Below are positions 1 to 9,871 of a stretch of 64,000 nucleotides of DNA, piece after piece (position 1 is the first letter of the stretch; every line of letters begins with the position of its first letter). The notes under the pieces are model-generated. The model was not told where the DNA came from. It saw nothing but the letters and a program-made list of their open reading frames with translations, and did not search any database. Source of the DNA: Maylandia zebra (taxonomy: Eukaryota; Chordata; Actinopteri; Cichliformes; Cichlidae); the NCBI RefSeq assembly GCF_041146795.1, contig NC_135168.1:14250131-14314130 (forward strand). The letters are read 5' to 3'. Both the position numbers and the translations under genes were made by a program.

Positions 1-1194
1 GGATTTGAAGGCCCCCCTCTTCTGCTTGAGGACAGCTTTAATTTCTGGGGTAATCCAAGGTTTGTTGTTGGAAAAACACCGTACAGTCCTGGTAGGTACG
101 GTGTTATCCACACAGAAATTAATATAGTCAGTAATGCATGTAGTAAGGCTGTCGATGTCCTCTCCGTGGTCGTCACAGATCACCTCCCACACAGTCGACT
201 CAAAACAATCCTTAAGAGCCTCCTCGCTCTCCTCCGACCATCTCTGCACTGTGCGGGTGGCTGGTAGATCCCTGCGCACTAAGGGCTCATACACAGGGAC
301 AAGGTGCACCAGGTTGTGGTCAGATTTGCCCAGTGGAGGGAGAGGTGATGAACTGTATGCCTCTTCTGCATTGGCATACAGTAAGTCCAGTGTTTTATTG
401 TCTCTGGTTGGGCAGGTCACATACTGGGTGAAGGTGGGCAGTGTGGAGTCCAGTGAGGCATGATTGAAGTCCCCTGATATTATGAGAAGGGCTCTCGGTG
501 ATTGTGTTTGCAGTCTGCTGACCACAGAGTGGAGAGAGTCACAGGCTGCATCCGCGTTGGCCGAGGGGGGGACATATGCTGTTATTGCGATAACATGCGA
601 GAACTCCCGGGGCAGAGAGTACGGACGCATGCTAACGGCTAACAGCTCAATGTCTCTGCTGCAGAGTTGTTCTTTCACAGTGATGTGCCCAGGGTTACAC
701 CATCTGTCGCTCACAAACACTGTCAGTCCCCCTCCTTTCCTCTTACCGCTCTCTCTCGTCCTGTCCGCTCGCAGCATCTGAAATCCCGGTAGTGTCACGC
801 TCGTGTCCGGAGTTAGCGGTGTTAGCCACGACTCCGTTAGCATCATGATGCTACATTGTCGGTACTCCCTCTGTGACCAGGTTAGCAACGTGAGCTCATC
901 CATCTTATTGGGCAAAGATCTTACGTTTCCAATGATTACAGAAGGAAGAGATGGTCGATAACGTCTCCTTCTCGGGCGACGGCGCTCCTTCCCAGCACGA
1001 CACCCCCGTCTTTTCCTCCTCAGCTCGCTGGGAATGTCGGGTCTGTCCGCCGACAGTACCGCTGCAGGACGCAGCGCTAACAGCTGATCCTTACTGTAAA
1101 CAAAGGATCCCTGCTCTGGGTCCCCAGACACGCGGGAAAAAAGTAGAAATAAACTAAGAAAAACGACCAGAACTAGCACAAAACGGTAGAACAT
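1..1194 (-). CDS. L2-like LINE ORF2, endonuclease part (partial)
   Basis: I translated this minus-strand frame from an ATG at 1194-1192 to base 1: 398 codons with no stop, continuing off the left edge. It starts with a hydrophobic stretch, then an Arg/Lys-rich segment, then an APE-type endonuclease domain. Landmarks in order are IIGNVRSLPNK (about residue 80), the catalytic-type ES in LTESWLTP, VFVSDRWCNPGH, AYVPPSANAD, ISGDFNH and the SDH in LGKSDHNLVHL near residue 310. The linker after it (WSEESEEALKDCF) matches the equivalent linker of the LINE at the right edge (63.9 kb). In this family the enzyme nicks target DNA and the downstream reverse transcriptase copies the RNA. The RT lies outside the window. 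Clade (L2/Maui-like) is my recognition, not a search result. Confidence 0.9.
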   Translation of the reverse strand, partial: MFYRFVLVLVVFLSLFLLFSRVSGDPEQGSFVYSKDQLLALRPAAVLSADRPDIPSELRRKRRGCRAGKERRRPRRRRYRPSLPSVIIGNVRSLPNKMDELTLLTWSQREYRQCSIMMLTESWLTPLTPDTSVTLPGFQMLRADRTRESGKRKGGGLTVFVSDRWCNPGHITVKEQLCSRDIELLAVSMRPYSLPREFSHVIAITAYVPPSANADAACDSLHSVVSRLQTQSPRALLIISGDFNHASLDSTLPTFTQYVTCPTRDNKTLDLLYANAEEAYSSSPLPPLGKSDHNLVHLVPVYEPLVRRDLPATRTVQRWSEESEEALKDCFESTVWEVICDDHGEDIDSLTTCITDYINFCVDNTVPTRTVRCFSNNKPWITPEIKAVLKQKRGAFKS

Positions 1195-1316
1195 GGTTGC
1201 AGAGTCTAATTACTGATACGTTAGTTATAAAAAATTACGAGAAGAAAAAGATAAGAAAGAAAGAAACTCAGAATGAGCAGAGCTGCTGTAACAGGCTGCC
1301 GCACACGGGGGGCGCC
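1..1316 (-). mobile_element. L2-like LINE, 5' portion
   Basis: Includes the endonuclease frame above plus about 120 bases of 5' leader (1195-1316). The leader ends exactly where homology with the second zinc-finger unit begins (base 1317 equals base 26668). The GC-rich start near 1316 looks like a natural LINE 5' end, so this may be a complete 5' terminus abutting the duplicated unit. The element continues past the left edge. Confidence 0.8.
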
Positions 1317-1577
1317 GGATAAGTGATGGATGGAGGGAATTTTACTTCAGCCACAGAAATCCTAAACAGGAAGGAGGAGCAGAGTTACAGTGGATCACTA
1401 TCCAGCAGGGAAACAAGGTTTATTTCAATTTCTTGGCCATGAGTGAGATTTACTGAGTGGGCAAATTAGGGAAACGACACCATCAGATCCCGAGCCCTCC
1501 ATGTGTTAATCAAGAGACGGCTGCTGTGCTACATCCATAAATAATGAATAAATTAGGAGCTAAAGTTGAAAGGACAG

Positions 1578-1583
1578 TTTATT
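1578..1583 (-). terminator. Candidate polyadenylation signal, zinc-finger gene A
   Basis: AATAAA on the minus strand, about 440 bases downstream of the stop of the last zinc-finger exon. The same signal lies at 26929-26934 behind gene B. A second AATAAA is at 1419-1424. No other gene is visible between the stop (2021) and 1317, so this stretch is read as 3' UTR and downstream flank. Which signal is used cannot be told from sequence. Confidence 0.4.
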
Positions 1584-2020
1584 TGTACCATCTTCACGTG
1601 AACACATTCAAGAACATCACAGATGAAGAAACATTAAAAACTTCCACACTACATAAAGCAAGAAAAATAGTTTTTCTTTCAGGTGGTTTCAGAAAAACAG
1701 AAACATCAAACATCTCCAAAACTCTCTTTGAAAGAACTAAAAACCTTTGTTCTCATGGTTCAATCATGAGTGAACTCCCCGATGAAGCCTTGTGTGCTAA
1801 AACATGTCAGAGTTTTAAAGGTTAAACATGAGTTTCCAAAACGTTTTGCTGGAGAACAATGAACTATTTGACTGAGTTTCAATCATTTACAGACGAGCAA
1901 AACCAGGACAGAGAAAAAAGGACAAAACTGACTCAGTAAAACAACAGAAAAGAAGATCCCATGTAGATCTGTATTATGTAGAAGTTCAGCCCAGCAACCA
2001 GTTCAGTTCAACACAAATGA

Positions 2021-2689
2021 TTATATCTGAACTCTGTGGAGCCTGATCTCAAGCTTTTTGAGTCTGACACAGAAACCAGAGGATCTTTCTGTGTCTTCAG
2101 ATTCACTGTGATCCAGTGATGGGAGTGATTTCAGCCCTGAGTGATCACGCTGATGTTTGCACAGAGCAGACAATGAGGTGAATGTTTGGGCACATTGGTA
2201 ACAGTGAAACAGTTTATTAGTAACGTGGGATCGTTTGTGTGCAGAGTATGAACTGAGATTCCTGAAGCTCTTGTCACACTGGTCACAGCTGTAGTTTCCT
2301 TCCATGTGTGTACGTTCATGAATGTTACGATTACCTGAATGTGAGAAGCTTCTCTCACAGTGTCTGCACTTGTGTGGTTTCTCTCCTGTGTGGACTCGTT
2401 TGTGTGATTTAAGCTGACCTTCAGTGGTGAAGGATGACCCACACTGATCACAGAGGTGCTTTTTAACCCCACTGTGAATCAGTTCATGTTTTTTTAAATC
2501 ACTTGGTGTGGTGAAGCTTCTCCCACATTCTTTGCAGTATTTCAGTTTGTCTCCAGTGTGTCTACGTTGATGTGTTTTAAGGGCAGCTTGCCGACTGAAA
2601 GTTTTTCCACAGAGGTCACAATGAAAGTCTTTCCCACCACCACAGTGATGACAGGGTTGAGAACTGGATCCATCTGTGTCGCTCTGCTT
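2021..2689 (-). CDS. C2H2 zinc-finger protein A, last exon
   Basis: Terminal coding exon of a poly-zinc-finger protein, probably a nuclear DNA-binding factor. The minus-strand acceptor is TTGTTTAG at 2697-2690 and the frame is phase 0, reading 222 codons to TAA. It begins with a Ser/Gln-rich linker (KQSDTDGSSSQPCHHCGGG), then six C2H2 fingers with F-x5-L cores (FSRQAALKTH, FTTPSDLKKH, FTTEGQLKSH, FSHSGNRNIH, FRNLSSYSAH, FTSLSALCKH). It ends in an acidic then basic tail without fingers. It follows the exon at 3013-3945 across a 323-base intron. The paralogue at 27353-28045 differs mostly at helix positions -1, 2, 3 and 6. The tail also differs: gene B reads eight residues further. No KRAB, SCAN or BTB domain was found. 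Confidence 0.88.
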   Translation of the reverse strand, partial: KQSDTDGSSSQPCHHCGGGKDFHCDLCGKTFSRQAALKTHQRRHTGDKLKYCKECGRSFTTPSDLKKHELIHSGVKKHLCDQCGSSFTTEGQLKSHKRVHTGEKPHKCRHCERSFSHSGNRNIHERTHMEGNYSCDQCDKSFRNLSSYSAHKRSHVTNKLFHCYQCAQTFTSLSALCKHQRDHSGLKSLPSLDHSESEDTERSSGFCVRLKKLEIRLHRVQI

Positions 2690-3012
2690 CTAAACAAAGA
2701 CACAAAGACAGTGTAAGTCAGTCCTTCAACATTTGTATCCTGAACGTCGCCTGAAATAAAGAGCATCTCTGCAGACGTCCAACTACATTTGACTGTTTCA
2801 GTTAACACACTCAGTTTACTGGGCTGCAATAACTACAATACTACCACCATAATACTACAGTAATACTAAAATCATAACTGAAAGGAAAATCTGAATAATC
2901 ACTCAGAGCTGCTTTTCCATGCAGTAGAATTGCTAACATGCTAACAGTTTAATGAGCAGAGTTGTTCCAAACAGTCAGGCTAAAATGACAAGATAACAAT
3001 ATAAATACATAC

Positions 3013-3945
3013 CTCACAGTAGCTGCACTTGTAGAGTCTCTTTCTGGTGTGGATCTGTTGGTGTCGTCTCAGGTGACGTGGAGTTTTAAAAGTCTTCTCA
3101 CACAGGTCACATTGATAAGGTCTGTCCTCAGTGTGGGTAAATATGTGTTGTTGTAAGTGTGTGTGAGTTATAAACTGTTTGCCACACTGTTCACAGCAGT
3201 ACACATCATGTCTGGTGTGAATGCGTAGGTGTTTATTTCGGCTCCCTCTCTGGCTGAAAGTTTTTCCACAGATGTCACAGCTGTATGCCTTAATTCCAGA
3301 GTGGGTAACTAGATGCTTCTGTAAGTGGCTACTTTGAGTAAAAGCTCTGCCACACTGATCACAGCTGTACGCTTTAACTCCACTGTGGATGAGTTGGTGT
3401 TGTTTTAGGGAACGCTTCAAGGAAAAAGACTTTCCACACAAGTCACAGCTGAACGGTCTCTCTCCAGTGTGGATGACCTGATGCTGTTTTAGTGAAGCCC
3501 TCACAGTAAACTCCATCCCACACTCGTCACAGCTGTATGCCTTAATTCCAGAGTGGGTAACTAGATGACTCTGTAAGTGGCTACTTTGAGTAAAAGCTCT
3601 GCCACACTGATCACAGCTGTATGCCTTAATTCCAGAGTGGGTAACTAGATGTTTCTGTAAGTTGCTACTGTCAGTAAAAGCTCTGCCACACTGATCACAG
3701 CTGTACGCTTTAACTCCACTGTGGATGAGTTGGTGTTTTGTTAGGGAACCCTTGAAGGAAAAAGACTTTCCACACAAGTCACAGCTGAACGGTCTCTCTC
3801 CAGTGTGGATGACCTGATGCTGTTTTAGTTTAGCCCTCACAGTAAAACCCTTCCCACACTCGTCACAGGTGTGTTTTTTCTCTCCCTTTCTTCTGTGAGG
3901 TTTGTCGGCCTCCTGAGAGCGCTGACTTCTGGCTCCATGTTGGTC
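3013..3945 (-). CDS. C2H2 zinc-finger protein A, main finger exon
   Basis: Phase 0-0 exon of 311 codons, from an acceptor CACTGCAG at 3953-3946 to a donor GTATGT at 3012-3007. It starts with a basic linker (DQHGARSQRSQEADKP) followed by ten C2H2 fingers joined by HTGERPF, HSGVKAY and HSGIKAY linkers, and ends in a half finger (YKCSYCE) cut by the intron. Recurrent modules (CDQCGRAFTQSSHLQ, CDLCGKSFSLK) show that the array grew by internal duplication. Joined to 2021-2689 the known part has 16 complete fingers and 533 residues. The first coding exon, with the true start, was not found between 3946 and 7408. Family knowledge predicts sequence-specific DNA binding; the target is unknown. Confidence 0.9.
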
Positions 3946-4499
3946 CTGCAGTGACAGAGATACAAACAGAGGCAGTGAGTGAAATGCAGTCGTGGAACAA
4001 ACTCAACCTTCAAACTCCATTAACACTAGTTTTAAACCTGAAGGTGGAGCGTGGCACCAAACACCTTAAAGGTCTCTTATCCCCACCTGCTGGTAGTTCT
4101 AACACATTACATCCAACCTGCTGTTAAAGATAATTCATGACTGTTCAAACACTAAAATCATGCACACACACACACACACACAATTTTATAATTTAGATTA
4201 TTTTGTTGTTTCCTATTACATATTTCTATAATTTGTATAGATTTATACAGAATTATTCAGTGATAATAAATCCTATGTTTGTTTATTCTAAAGGAACCCC
4301 GTTAGCTTCCACAACAGATGTTGCTCGTCTTCCGTCAAATACTCACATAAAATATTACACAATAAAGTGGATTCAAGATATCCACATAATTTCACTCTTA
4401 CATCCACAGTGAGGTTTCACAATTGTTCAAATATAAGCAATCAATAATAATAATAATAATAATAATATCAATAACATTGAGGCACATTACACAAATTTC
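3946..4499 (-). other. Upstream intron of zinc-finger gene A with microsatellites
   Basis: Non-coding, and nearly identical to 29388-29949. It contains a (CA)n tract at 4163-4182 (longer in copy B, 29601-29633) and an (AAT)n tract at 4443-4467 (shorter in copy B). A 69-codon plus-strand frame at 4203-4412 is conserved only because the whole block is duplicated. It shows no domain and is not called a gene. Confidence 0.6.
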
Positions 4500-5035
4500 A
4501 AAAACAAATCGTGTCTTACAATATTTACAACAACTAAAAGCTCTGTAAATCGGCTTTTAAGTGTTCATTGAAGTTTTGAATAATTCTCTAATTTTTTAAG
4601 GCAACTTATTCCACTTAAAAGTTGCTCTAAATGTAACAGTTTTACAAAACGTTACTTTTAACTCGAGCATTTACTAAATTGCAGCTTGTTGAAAACTGTG
4701 TAATATGATGATGTATTTCATCTGGATACTGCAGCTGAGCAGAATAAATGTGGTGTGTTTAACAGAATTGCTTTCTTTAGAACTACAAGTAAGCCATAGA
4801 ATATTTTAGCCTGTACAGGAAGCCAAGAAAGGTTATTATGCATTTTATCAATATTAGTATAGTATGAACATCTTCACACTAATCTGGACGCCTTATTCTG
4901 GACTAACTGAAGTCTGTTAAGATCTGTCTTATTAGCTGCTGACCAAATGATTGAACAATACTCCAGATGAGACATTACTAGTGCATTAATGACATCTTTC
5001 ATAATGAAGAAGTGATACACAAAGAGCATTTCATA
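4500..5035 (-). mobile_element. LINE reverse-transcriptase C-terminal fragment
   Basis: Reading the minus strand with frameshifts gives the conserved C-terminal RT motif SHLEYCSIIWSAA, then LNRLQLVQNKASRLV and LSWLPVQAKIFYGLL. This arrangement is typical of fish LINE thumb and connection regions. It is disrupted by several stops, so it is a dead fragment within the intron. The same remnant is at about 29950-30483, so it predates the duplication. Confidence 0.75.
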
Positions 5036-6849
5036 GCCATAGCTATGCCTTGTCGGCAGAGTTATGTGACATTAGTGATGTTTGTACTTTCAGCGTTAAC
5101 TTGGTTTTAAAGCCTTTAAAATATACGCCGTTCAATAGTCGACCTTAACCTGACAGAGAATGTGATGATTTTGTGGATAATTAAAGTCAGTCATATATCC
5201 ACAAACACAACAAGCTGAAAGTCAGTGATGCTGCTCGGTTTGCAGTCCTGAACATCACGGCACAAGCAGGATTTACTGCACTGTTAATGTTAGCTGTGTT
5301 ATATTGCTGCCTCTGTTCGGTGGTGTCGAGCCAAACGCACTTTAACGTGTGTTTGAACGAGCTGACGGTTCACTCGTTAAGCTGAAAGAAAGATGCTTTA
5401 ATCACAGCAGTCACACATGTGTCCACTGCACCATCTGGAACTCTTCTTGTTTACACTCGTAATAACACAAACACTAAATCCTGCTTCTCTGGTGCTGTTG
5501 TGTAGCAGTGTGTACACCTGAGACTGCCACCCGTCTGTCTGTCCTGCACTCTCTCTCTGTTTCTTTCTCTCTGATTGTGGAATAAAAGTATGAACATGTG
5601 TTTATAAGTTACACTTGTGTTTGAATCCTGCAGCTTATCACACATTTGATTTCCATGTGTGACGACTGCAAGTGTCCAGAGTGAGGACAGACTGAGGGAG
5701 CCACTGCTGCACATCATCTGTGAGGCTTTGCAGCCCTGATGATCCACCAGGACAAACTCAGCAGTGTGTGAGGAAGAGGAGGAGGAAGAGCCAGCAGCTG
5801 CTGACAGATGGAGAGAATAGACAGACTGTTCCCTGTTTGTGAAGGACTGCTAGGAAAGTTTAACATAACTGTCTGTGCTGAATCAGTCTTATTAGGTAAT
5901 GTTCAAATAATGTGATCATCCCAGTGTTTTCAGTGTGGGAGAAAGTACTCAGGGCCTTCAAGTTACACACTATGAAAGGCAGCAACAAGTTTAATGTTCA
6001 GAAACCTAAAGTCTGTATCAGCAGCAGGATGGAGCTAAAAATAAATGTTGGTTTCAGTTCTTTGAAGCTTTGAGTGTTTTGGATCAGTAGCTGCTGTGTT
6101 TGTTGCATCATATTGCTGTAACTGTTTATATGCTTTATATATTCTGAGCTAAGTTGATCTATAGTGTTACATCATATTCTATAAGGATGTTATGTGTTTG
6201 TAGACTTTCTGCCCAGTTTGACCCATTTAGCAGAAGTCAGCCTGTTTAAGGCTCTGATATCTATTCTGTGTGACTTACAGCAGTTATGACATGGTCTGAT
6301 TTTCTCACCCAATAAAGGAATATTTCATATATCAGTCTACTCTTCATTCTATCAGACACAGTTATCACAGCTCCTACATTTGCTTTTTACACATATATGT
6401 AAGCATTGAGCCACATTTAGTACCAACATATTACAAGAACAATATTTGTCTCTTATATATGATACATCTGTATACACACTGTCACAGATACTTATCTGTG
6501 AGTGAAGTGATTAATATGATAACTATAATATTGGCCATATTATATTTACACTGACTTTAGTCTCATGAACAACATCAGCTAATTGTTATTTACAGCTAAT
6601 CTTAAACGACTGTTCAGCACAGAAATGAAGCCCAACAATCATGTTTCACAGTCCTGTGGTCTCAGCCTCAGATACTCATCAAATCACACAGAGCTCATGT
6701 AGAAACAAATGAACTAAATATGTTCTCCTTCATTTCTGTCAAACAAAGCTGTATGAAACGTTTCCAGCTGTTAGTATCATGGTTGCTAGGCAACCTGGGC
6801 AGCGCGACGGAGGCTAGACGTCCCATTTCACGAGCCTACGAGCCTCGCA
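5036..6849. other. Presumed 5' intron/flank of zinc-finger gene A
   Basis: No recognisable gene. Minus-strand acceptor-like CTTTCTTTCAG lies near 5380, and a Ser-rich open frame at 5451-5747 is shared with copy B. Neither gave a domain I recognise. A first, possibly non-coding, exon of the zinc-finger gene may lie here. The stretch is AT-rich and duplicated at 30484-32308. Confidence 0.35.
6781..6795. promoter_or_regulatory. Palindromic RFX X-box-like site
   Basis: The 15-base palindrome GGTTGCTAGGCAACC fits the paired half-site architecture (GTTGC spacer GCAAC) bound by RFX factors. It is preserved in copy B at 32240-32254 and lies beside a CpG-containing stretch (6797-6880) upstream of the zinc-finger gene. 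Function is inferred from motif shape only. It may simply belong to the adjacent transposon remnant. Confidence 0.4.
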
Positions 6850-7204
6850 CTTCGGCCTTAGCGGTCTTTGAGTACGCGGCCCTTGAGGACTTTAAAGCTG
6901 CAGAACCTGAATCGGGATACAGCCATGATGATCTCCAGCCTCGTGCTCGCCAACATTCTCACCTGAGTTAAGAAGACGATCACTGAAATGGTCTCAGCAG
7001 GTCCTTTGATGACAGCAATGTAATGCAGTGGTAAGGCTTTTTGGGGATTAAGTTCGTTTTCATGGCAAAGAAGGACGATGCAGTTCATCTGATCACTCCT
7101 CATAACATTCTGGAGTGCAGGCAAAATGCTATTATAAAAACTTAAGCAGCAACTTCTCCAGGTTCCAATATTTATGCAATTCTCAAACCTTTTGGCCACG
7201 ACTG
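6850..7204 (-). mobile_element. Tc1-like transposon remnant, one end
   Basis: On the minus strand the end reads CAGTCGTGGCCAAAAGG behind a TA. I recognise this as the terminal motif of a widespread fish Tc1-like family. The following about 350 bases resemble its untranslated left end. No transposase follows. Homologous ends occur at about 32309-32663 (same orientation) and from 61303 in the inverted copy. Confidence 0.7.
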
Positions 7205-7444
7205 TATAACCTCTTCTGAAGTTTAGTGGATATTATACATGGTTATGCTCAGGATGTGTCGGCCAGTTTCCACTGGAAACGCCTTTTGGTTAAACTGTCA
7301 GCGAGGAATTTGCATTTGCACTGTTACATTTTTATATAACTTTAATGCACATAAACAACAGCTGCTTGTTTCAGTGAAAATACATTGATGGGTTTTTAAT
7401 AAAGTTGTTGTGGAGATTAATTTGTTATCATATGTTACCTTATA

Positions 7445-9048
7445 CAGTGGGGCAAAAAAGTATTTAGTCAGCCACCGATTGTGCAAGTTCCCCCACCTAA
7501 AATGATGACAGAGGTCAGTAATTTGCACCAGGGGTACACTTCAACTGTGAGAGACAGAATGTGAAAAAAAAATCCATGAATCCACATGGTAGGATTTGTA
7601 AAGAATTTATTTGTAAATCAGGGTGGAAAATAAGTATTTGGTCAATAACAAAAATACAACTCAATACTTTGTAACATAACCTTTGTTGGCAATAACAGAG
7701 GTCAAAGGTTTACTATAGGTCTTTACCAGGTTTGCACACACAGTAGCTGGTATTTTGGCCCATTCCTCCATGCAGATCTTCTCGAGAGCAGTGATGTTTT
7801 GGGGCTGTCGCCGAGCAACACGGACTTTCAACTCCCGCCACAGATTTTCTATGGGGTTGAGGTCTGGAGACTGGCTAGGCCACTCCAGGACTTTCAAATG
7901 CTTCTTACGGAGCCACTCCTTTGTTGCCCGGGCGGTGTGTTTTGGATCATTGTCATGTTGGAAGACCCAGCCTCGTTTCATCTTCAAAGTTCTCACTGAT
8001 GGAAGGAGGTTTTGGCTCAAAATCTCACGATACATGGCCCCATTCATTCTGTCCTTAACACGGATCAGTCGTCCTGTCCCCTTGGTAGAAAAACAGCCCC
8101 ATAGCATGATGTTTCCACCCCCATGCTTCACAGTAGGTATGGTGTTCTTGGGATGCAACTCAGTATTCTTCTTCCTCCAAACACGACGAGTTGAGTTTAT
8201 ACCAAAAAGTTCTACTTTGGTTTCATCTGACCACATGACATTCTCCCAATCCTCTGCTGTATCATCCATGTGCTCTCTGGCAAACTTCAGACGGGCCTGG
8301 ACATGCACTGGCTTCAGCAGCGGAACACGTCTGGCACTGCGGGATTTGATTCCCTGCCGTTGTAGTGTGTTACTGATGGTGACCTTTGTTACTTTGGTCC
8401 CAGCTCTCTGCAGGTCATTCACCAGGTCCCCCCGTGTGGTTCTGGGATCTTTACTCACCGTTCTCATGATCATTTTGACCCCACGGGATGAGATCTTGCG
8501 TGGAGCCCCAGATCTAGGGAGATTATCAGTGGTCTTGTATGTCTTCCATTTTCTGATGATTGCTCCCACAGTTGATTTTTTCACACCAAGCTGCTTGCCT
8601 ATTGTAGATTCACTCTTCCCAGTCTGGTGCAGGTCTACAATACTTTTCCTGGTGTCCTTCGAAAGCTCTTTGGTCTTGGCCATGGCGTAGTTTGGAGTCT
8701 GACTGTTTGAGGCTGTGGACAGGTGTCTTTGATACAGATGATGTGTTCAAACAGGTGCCATTCATACAGGTAACGAGTGGGGGACAGAAAAGCTTCTTAC
8801 AGAAGACGTTACAGGTCTGTGAGAGCCAGAGATTTTCCTTGTTTGAGGTGACCAAATACTTATTTTCCACCTTAATTTACGAATAAATTCTTTACAAATC
8901 CTACCATGTGAATTCATGGATTTTTTTTTCACATTCTGTCTCTCACAGTTGAAGTGTACCTCTGGTGCAAATTACTGACCTCTGTCATCATTTTAGGTGG
9001 GGGTTCTTGCACAATCGGTGGCTGACTAAATACTTTTTTGCCCCACTG
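7445..9048 (-). mobile_element. Complete Tc1/mariner element
   Basis: 1604 bases bounded by TA target duplications (7443-7444 and 9049-9050). Long inverted termini (about 7445-7648 and 8846-9048) start CAGTGGGGCAAAAAAG on both ends and differ by only a handful of bases by eye. One uninterrupted transposase gene lies inside on the minus strand. It is absent from the equivalent position of unit B, so it inserted after the duplication or was never copied. Confidence 0.96.
7661..8683 (-). CDS. Tc1-family transposase, apparently intact
   Basis: 340 residues from ATG at 8683 to a stop at 7661, the usual full length for Tc1 transposases. The enzyme binds the inverted termini and cuts and pastes the element into TA sites in the nucleus. 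Residues 1-110 form the paired-like helix-turn-helix DNA-binding region with a GAPRK hook near 59-63. The catalytic core has a DDE triad at D153 (WSDETK), D244 (FQHDNDPKH) and E279 (DLNPIEN). The glycine-rich [11 protein letters not shown] is near 187-197. The D-to-E spacing is 34, as expected for Tc1. No stop or frameshift was seen. Whether every residue needed for activity is present cannot be judged here. Confidence 0.96.
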   Translation of the reverse strand: MAKTKELSKDTRKSIVDLHQTGKSESTIGKQLGVKKSTVGAIIRKWKTYKTTDNLPRSGAPRKISSRGVKMIMRTVSKDPRTTRGDLVNDLQRAGTKVTKVTISNTLQRQGIKSRSARRVPLLKPVHVQARLKFAREHMDDTAEDWENVMWSDETKVELFGINSTRRVWRKKNTELHPKNTIPTVKHGGGNIMLWGCFSTKGTGRLIRVKDRMNGAMYREILSQNLLPSVRTLKMKRGWVFQHDNDPKHTARATKEWLRKKHLKVLEWPSQSPDLNPIENLWRELKVRVARRQPQNITALEKICMEEWAKIPATVCANLVKTYSKPLTSVIANKGYVTKY

Positions 9049-9050
9049 TA

Positions 9051-9599
9051 TATGAGATCAAAGTAGTTGCATTATAATATGGTATGTAGTTTTAGTTTGC
9101 ATTAGACCTCTGACTTAGAAGAGTGTGAAAATCATTAGATCTGTTGGATTGACCTGTATTATGTTGAATGTCTTACATTGTTTCAAAGGAGTTGTTAGGA
9201 TAATGGATGTTATTTTAATCTCACTGATATCATTTACATGCACTGTTATTAGTTCATTATTACTTCATTAGTCTGCATCAGTTTATCAGCAATATATCAT
9301 TGTATCATTCATCATATCATTCTTAGTAAATCGGCTACAAGGTAATTCTCCACCAGCTTACTTTCTCTCTGCTTAAACTGTTGCAACATCACCACTCCAC
9401 TCGAGCTGGACTGTTACATTCAGTTATGCACGTAGTCAGGCCTCACTAATGTGCACATATATACAGACTTATGAAAGACACGCACGTTCCCTCACATAAA
9501 CACTTATTAACAAAGGGAGGTCGTCTCAGGACATCCTCTCTAGTGGACTCACAGTTTCACAAAATGCACAACAGATCACACACTTGTTTTTCTCTAAAA
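9051..9599. other. Unrecognised AT-rich stretch
   Basis: No ORF, splice-bounded exon or known repeat end recognised. It may include U3 sequence of the LTR element that follows. The left boundary of that LTR could not be fixed. Confidence 0.3.
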
Positions 9600-9853
9600 G
9601 TACCATCTGATGTCTATATAAGGAAGACTTTTGGGATTGTGGGGACTTGATATCATTTCCAGTAAGGTCTGTGTGACGTCATCATGAATAATATAAAAGA
9701 TATGGAGAGCCGCCGCCCGGCGGAGATCTGTGGCTGTACGCTTGTCTTCCCATGCTTCTGTCTTAGAAGTGTGTAATAAAGATCACTATTCTGGCATCTA
9801 CTGAGACCATGCAGTCGTTTGTCTTCTCCTCAAAACTCGAATCATGACATTCT

Positions 9854-9871
9854 TGGTGCCGAAACACCGGT
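9854..9871 (+). other. Candidate primer-binding site
   Basis: TGGTGCCGAAACACCGGT begins four bases after the putative LTR end (9849). The TGG start, matching the CCA tail of a tRNA, and its position after a TATA box and AATAAA support a reverse-transcription primer site. I do not name the tRNA. Confidence 0.5.

Larger units (their letters stand above)
1317..7408. repeat. Segmental duplication, zinc-finger unit copy A
   Basis: Collinear and nearly identical with 26668-32867. The offset is 25351 at the left end and 25459 at the right end, so indels total only about 110 bases over 6.1 kb. It holds the 3' exons of a zinc-finger gene (minus strand), a LINE fragment in the upstream intron, microsatellites and a Tc1 remnant. 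Homology stops at the L2-like LINE on the left and 36 bases before an intact Tc1 element on the right. Confidence 0.93.

Noticed and set aside
4203..4412. 69-codon frame identical at 29655-29864
   Set aside because: Conserved only because the segment is duplicated; AT-rich intron sequence without features.
6720..6971. 83-codon plus-strand frame also found at 32179-32430
   Set aside because: Overlaps the Tc1 remnant and X-box palindrome; duplication explains its conservation.
7755..8690. Long plus-strand open frame opposite the Tc1 transposase
   Set aside because: It is the antisense shadow of the transposase and has no domain.
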